Positions 60,982-64,000 of a stretch of 64,000 nt of DNA are shown here, piece after piece; within the stretch, counting starts at the first letter, position 1; each line of letters opens with the position of its first letter. A model generated the notes under the pieces. That model ran no database searches. It was not told the DNA's origin and saw only the letters and a program-made list of their open reading frames with translations. The position numbers and the translations under genes are program-made. Source of the stretch: Spirosoma linguale DSM 74 (GTDB lineage: Bacteria; Bacteroidota; Bacteroidia; Cytophagales; Spirosomataceae); assembly GCA_000024525.1 (NCBI GenBank), contig CP001769.1:5427001-5491000 (forward strand), in the 5' to 3' direction.

Positions 60982-61452
60982 TCAGAATACATCAGACCCC
61001 TTACTCTTAAAAACATAGAGTTTCCCGGTATTTATGTCAAAGGCCGAAAACTGTGACTCTTTTGCCGTTGAGATAAATAACTTGAAATAGCCTTTATGAT
61101 TTCTAAGCCCTGAATTCGTATTGCAAGAACAACTGCTCTGCATAACTAATGCTAATTTTCTAACTACTCCTAAGCTATCAGCATATACATAATCGTTTTG
61201 AGTTACATATGTTGACAAAGTTGGTAGCTGATTCTTTTGTATTTCGAATTCGCCACAAATTATCCCTCCTCCCCAAAAAACAGAATTACCATTCATGAAT
61301 TTGAGGGTTTTAGCGCTATTGTCAATACGTAAACCACTGATTCGTTCAGCCCACTCGATTGTGGAAAGAGGTTTTAGAAAATAATAAGATGTCAGTCCAA
61401 CAGCAACTATAGCAATTACACTTAATAAGATTAGTGCCTTCTTACTATTCAT
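60982..61452 (-). CDS. hypothetical membrane-anchored protein
   Basis: The 156-aa product has an N-terminal helix (ALILLSVIAIVAVGLTSYYF) and an exported remainder with a Cys-rich stretch MQSSCSCNTNSG and a second FWGGGIICGEF. No family is recognised. The gene is more AT-rich than its neighbours, which may mean foreign origin. It follows pepA on the same strand order but has no clear operon link. Confidence 0.6.
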   Translation of the reverse strand: MNSKKALILLSVIAIVAVGLTSYYFLKPLSTIEWAERISGLRIDNSAKTLKFMNGNSVFWGGGIICGEFEIQKNQLPTLSTYVTQNDYVYADSLGVVRKLALVMQSSCSCNTNSGLRNHKGYFKLFISTAKESQFSAFDINTGKLYVFKSKGSDVF

Positions 61453-61538
61453 AGATATACAACTCTAAATGACCTTGCCGTATCAGGCAGATTTCCTGCT
61501 GTAACTTCAGTTAATGATACGTTATTTCGGGCAGAAAC

Positions 61539-62615
61539 TCAATAAAATAACCACTCTACGGCCTTTGGGAATTCCCGACTCCAGTGCGCTTCCTGGTGGG
61601 TACCGGTGGGATCGACGGATACACGAATATCAATGGAATGCCCGCCGTAGTTCTGACGAACCAGTGATTCATTGAAGCGCTGAATGTTAGGCACCATATA
61701 GATCGACTCCTGCTCGCCCCCGTAGGCATAAATTTTCATGGGAACAGGAGCCTGAAAGCGAATGGCGTCGAAATAGATTTTGGGGGAAATCCAGAGCGAA
61801 GGCGAGAAAACCATCAGCCGACCAAACACATCGGGGTGCAGCAGGCCCGCATAAATACTGATCAAACCACCCAGCGAACTACCGCCAACGCCGGTATGGG
61901 CCGCATCGGGCAAGGTTCGAAACCGCTTGTCGACGAGGGGCTTTATGGTTTGAAGGATAAAATCGAGGTAATACTTACCCCGCCCCTGACCGGCGCGGGT
62001 GCGGTTAAAGGTGAACTCCCGGATGCGCTCATCATTGGCATGGTCGATGGAAACCAGAATTACCTCGTGGTGATTCCGGGCGGCCAGCAGGGCCATTTTC
62101 TGATCGACCTCCCAGCTTCCGAAACCCGCGCCACCGCCGAACAGATTCTGGCCGTCGTGCAAATACAGAACGGGGTATTGTTTGTTGGAGGTCTCGTAAT
62201 CGTGCGGAAGCAGCACATGAACCCGACGGGTGGCCCCCAGCTGAGGAGACTCGAAGGTATCGCCCAGCAGTTCAATCTTCGGCAAAAAATCCGGATTAAA
62301 CGGCATGCCAAACCACCGCCAGTGGGGCACATAATCCTGCACGACCGATTGTGAAACAGTAGCCCTGCGGTTAGTCACTCCTTCGCCCGAAGCGCCCAGC
62401 TCTACATGATCCCAACCACCGCGCGTGTATTTATACTCCAGTGTATCAGGCAGATCAACGCCCTCCGGAAACTCATATACAAACTCGCCCGGCGCTACAG
62501 GCTGCATCTGAAAGCGATCCAGATCGGGAAACCAGTCACAAAAATTACCCGACACAAATACCGGTCGGTCATCTGTGATGTGCGTACGCAATTCTAGACG
62601 TAAGGAGAAAGCCAT
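61539..62615 (-). CDS. alpha/beta hydrolase-fold esterase with N-terminal carbohydrate-binding-like domain
   Basis: The 358-aa product starts with a CBM48/E-set-like domain (RPVFVSGNFCDWFPDLDRF) and continues as an esterase of the EsteraseD/Fes type: RRVHVLLPHDYETS, VLYLHDGQNLFGG, and the nucleophile elbow GGSSLGGLISIYAGL. His occurs near the C-terminus in TGTHQEAHWSREF. There is no signal peptide. The substrate could be an acylated sugar or siderophore-like ester. Confidence 0.85.
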   Translation of the reverse strand: MAFSLRLELRTHITDDRPVFVSGNFCDWFPDLDRFQMQPVAPGEFVYEFPEGVDLPDTLEYKYTRGGWDHVELGASGEGVTNRRATVSQSVVQDYVPHWRWFGMPFNPDFLPKIELLGDTFESPQLGATRRVHVLLPHDYETSNKQYPVLYLHDGQNLFGGGAGFGSWEVDQKMALLAARNHHEVILVSIDHANDERIREFTFNRTRAGQGRGKYYLDFILQTIKPLVDKRFRTLPDAAHTGVGGSSLGGLISIYAGLLHPDVFGRLMVFSPSLWISPKIYFDAIRFQAPVPMKIYAYGGEQESIYMVPNIQRFNESLVRQNYGGHSIDIRVSVDPTGTHQEAHWSREFPKAVEWLFY

Positions 62616-62685
62616 ACGCTTAGAATCGGATACAGCCCCGTGTTGGTTCAGTACGCTCCGCGAAAGTTAGGGTACAGGAAAGTGG

Positions 62686-63114
62686 TCAGGCAAATGCCCA
62701 GGTATCGGCCAATCCTTTCACTACCGAAACGAGTTGGTTGTAATTGGCGGGCTTGGTCATAAACTGGTTGGCTCCCAGCGCCAGGCTTCGCTGCCGATCG
62801 ATGTTATCGGACGAGGTAGAAAACATCACAACGGGCAAATGGGCGAACGTAGGGGTACTGCGGAGTTGCGTCAGGGTATCAAATCCGTTCTGCCGGTTCA
62901 TGTTAATATCCAGCAAGATCAATTGAGGCAGGCGCTCACAACTGGCTAGCTCGGGCAGGAGTTGATCACCATCAGTCAGCGTAATTACGCTGACGGGGCG
63001 TTCGACATCTTCGAAAGCAGAGCTAATAAACAGGCGGTCGTCCTCATCATCGTCAACAACCCAAACGGCGGGAGCATCTGTATAGCTCGAACCCGAAGGC
63101 GAATGGAAAGCCAT
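62686..63114 (-). CDS. single-domain response regulator
   Basis: The 142-aa CheY-like receiver has the acidic pocket VVDDDEDDRLF (Asp21-Asp23), the phospho-acceptor Asp69 in LILLDINMNRQNG, switch Thr/Ser near residue 100 and Lys121 in FMTKPANY. There is no output domain, so it likely relays or buffers phosphate for a histidine kinase that is not in the window. Confidence 0.92.
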   Translation of the reverse strand: MAFHSPSGSSYTDAPAVWVVDDDEDDRLFISSAFEDVERPVSVITLTDGDQLLPELASCERLPQLILLDINMNRQNGFDTLTQLRSTPTFAHLPVVMFSTSSDNIDRQRSLALGANQFMTKPANYNQLVSVVKGLADTWAFA

Positions 63115-63269
63115 CGCAAAAAAGATTAAAGTAAAGCGTTGGATAGTTATGTTCGTTGAGTAGACGATACCGACTGATTACGGTATACGGACCACAGCTA
63201 AAAAAGCCATGGCTTTTGTGAAGGTTACCTTTTTTTACTTACGCTGGTAAATTCAAGACAATAACAGCT

Positions 63270-63277
63270 CAAATATA
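63270..63277 (-). promoter_or_regulatory. possible -7 element for the response regulator
   Basis: TATATTTG on the minus strand matches TAnnTTTG, with TTTTG 23 nt upstream. It would leave a leader of about 150 nt. Uncertain. Confidence 0.35.
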
Positions 63278-63458
63278 GTATTGTGGAAAATAAAACACTA
63301 CAAAATAAACTTTTTAATTAACTAAATCTTGTCCGATTTTACCCAAAAACTATACTTTTAGCTAGGTGTGCGTCACCATGTATGTAAATAACGGCTGCTA
63401 AGGTAGCTTCTTATTTTAAATAATTCCAAATAGTAGCCTATAATTAGTCTAAATAACA

Positions 63459-63466
63459 TACCTTTG
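63459..63466 (+). promoter_or_regulatory. -7 promoter element for the DUF4856 lipoprotein
   Basis: TACCTTTG matches TAnnTTTG, 30 bp before ATG 63497. No -33 TTG is seen at the best spacing. The rest of the 382-bp gap is AT-rich and has no gene. Confidence 0.45.
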
Positions 63467-63496
63467 TAGCCAGATTCTCCACTAGCTAATTAATAC

Positions 63497-64000
63497 ATGT
63501 TAAAGCCTCGTTTACTCACTCACGTTGTGCCGGTTTTATTCGTAGCCGCCAGTTTGTCGGCCTGCACCGATCAGGAAAACCCAACAACCGTTACGCCACA
63601 GCTTCGCAAGACAGTTGATTACGGGAAACTGACAGATACCACTACCTACGCTACATTTTTTGTGGATAACGATGGGGCCAAAACCGTCGATCTGACTACG
63701 GGTGCAACCCGCCTGCTAATGTTCCGGGCCATCAATACCTACAATGGTACGGCGGTAGGCACAGGGGCGACGCTGGATGCCAACGTGTTGAAGAATATGT
63801 TTTCAAACACTGGCAGCCCTTTTTCGGGTACAGCCAATGCAGGCCTGAATACCTCGGGAATCCAGCTTCGCAATGTAACGGCTTCGTCCTTATCGGCCAC
63901 GGATGCTGAGAAAGAACGGGCAACGATCGAAGCGGGTTTCCCGAAAATTGCCACCGCCAGCCAGTCTGTTTCGGCGGTAGCATCGGAAGGAAAAGCGGGT
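63497..64000 (+). CDS. DUF4856-like lipoprotein, 3' part missing
   Basis: The visible 168 codons begin with a signal peptide and lipobox LSAC (VLFVAASLSACTDQ), so the product is a lipoprotein. The mature part resembles DUF4856, with LLMFRAINTYNGTAVGTGATL. This family is found near imelysin-like iron-uptake genes, but the next genes are outside the window. The gene continues past position 64000. Confidence 0.75.
   Translation, partial: MLKPRLLTHVVPVLFVAASLSACTDQENPTTVTPQLRKTVDYGKLTDTTTYATFFVDNDGAKTVDLTTGATRLLMFRAINTYNGTAVGTGATLDANVLKNMFSNTGSPFSGTANAGLNTSGIQLRNVTASSLSATDAEKERATIEAGFPKIATASQSVSAVASEGKAG

Overview
The window looks like a chromosomal segment of a Gram-negative Bacteroidota, most likely a Cytophagales member close to Spirosoma. 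The reasons are Bacteroidota-type promoters (TTG, about 19 nt, TAnnTTTG), a SusC/SusD pair, many Bacteroidota-typical families (DUF4293, DUF4932, DUF4856, met-zincin, M13 and S9 peptidases), and the overall style of the proteins. The genus is inferred from protein character, not from a search.

Region 1 (1-8000, all minus strand) is the translation/transcription core: tRNA-Tyr, tRNA-Gly, tRNA-Thr, tuf, tRNA-Trp, secE, nusG, rplK, rplA, rplJ, rplL and the first ~854 codons of rpoB (cut by the window start). Two strong promoters can be read, one before tRNA-Tyr and one before tRNA-Trp; the second overlaps the tuf terminator.

Region 2 (8000-33200) is mostly envelope and housekeeping: a DUF3828-like lipoprotein, an M13 peptidase, a secreted thioredoxin-like protein, MnmD, a DUF4293 membrane protein, a large met-zincin, a TetR-led RND efflux operon (TolC, adaptor, pump), a porin, malate dehydrogenase, DUF1232, TatA, GatA, a LysM lytic transglycosylase, a coiled-coil protein with heptad repeats, RuvA, a small basic secreted protein and a DPP-IV-like S9 peptidase.

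Region 3 (33300-47500) has a SusC/SusD pair, a Gfo/Idh/MocA oxidoreductase, a DUF4932 protein, a zinc-type alcohol dehydrogenase lacking the structural-zinc cysteines, an McrB-like AAA+ ATPase without McrC, and bifunctional aspartokinase/homoserine dehydrogenase (thrA). A DUF433/DUF5615 toxin-antitoxin pair sits exactly between the real 3' end of thrA and a second, diverged copy of its last 18 codons. That copy differs at 8 of 54 bases, all synonymous, which marks a recombination or insertion scar.

Region 4 (47500-64000) has two Tat-exported ferritin-like proteins, a ceramidase-like hydrolase, a REP-associated Y1 transposase gene (RAYT) broken by a 40-bp palindrome that carries the REP core, a GH9 cellulase fused to a polysaccharide deacetylase, a cobalamin riboswitch with metE, an ATP-grasp enzyme, leucyl aminopeptidase, an esterase, a response regulator and the start of a DUF4856 lipoprotein.

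Long perfect or near-perfect palindromes are a theme of the window (10795, 15620, 15715, 37940, 51024, 51375, 53870, 57514). Several abut or contain stop codons, one lies in the transposase gene, and one of 69 bp lies in frame inside the deacetylase domain. No rRNA, CRISPR array or prophage was seen.
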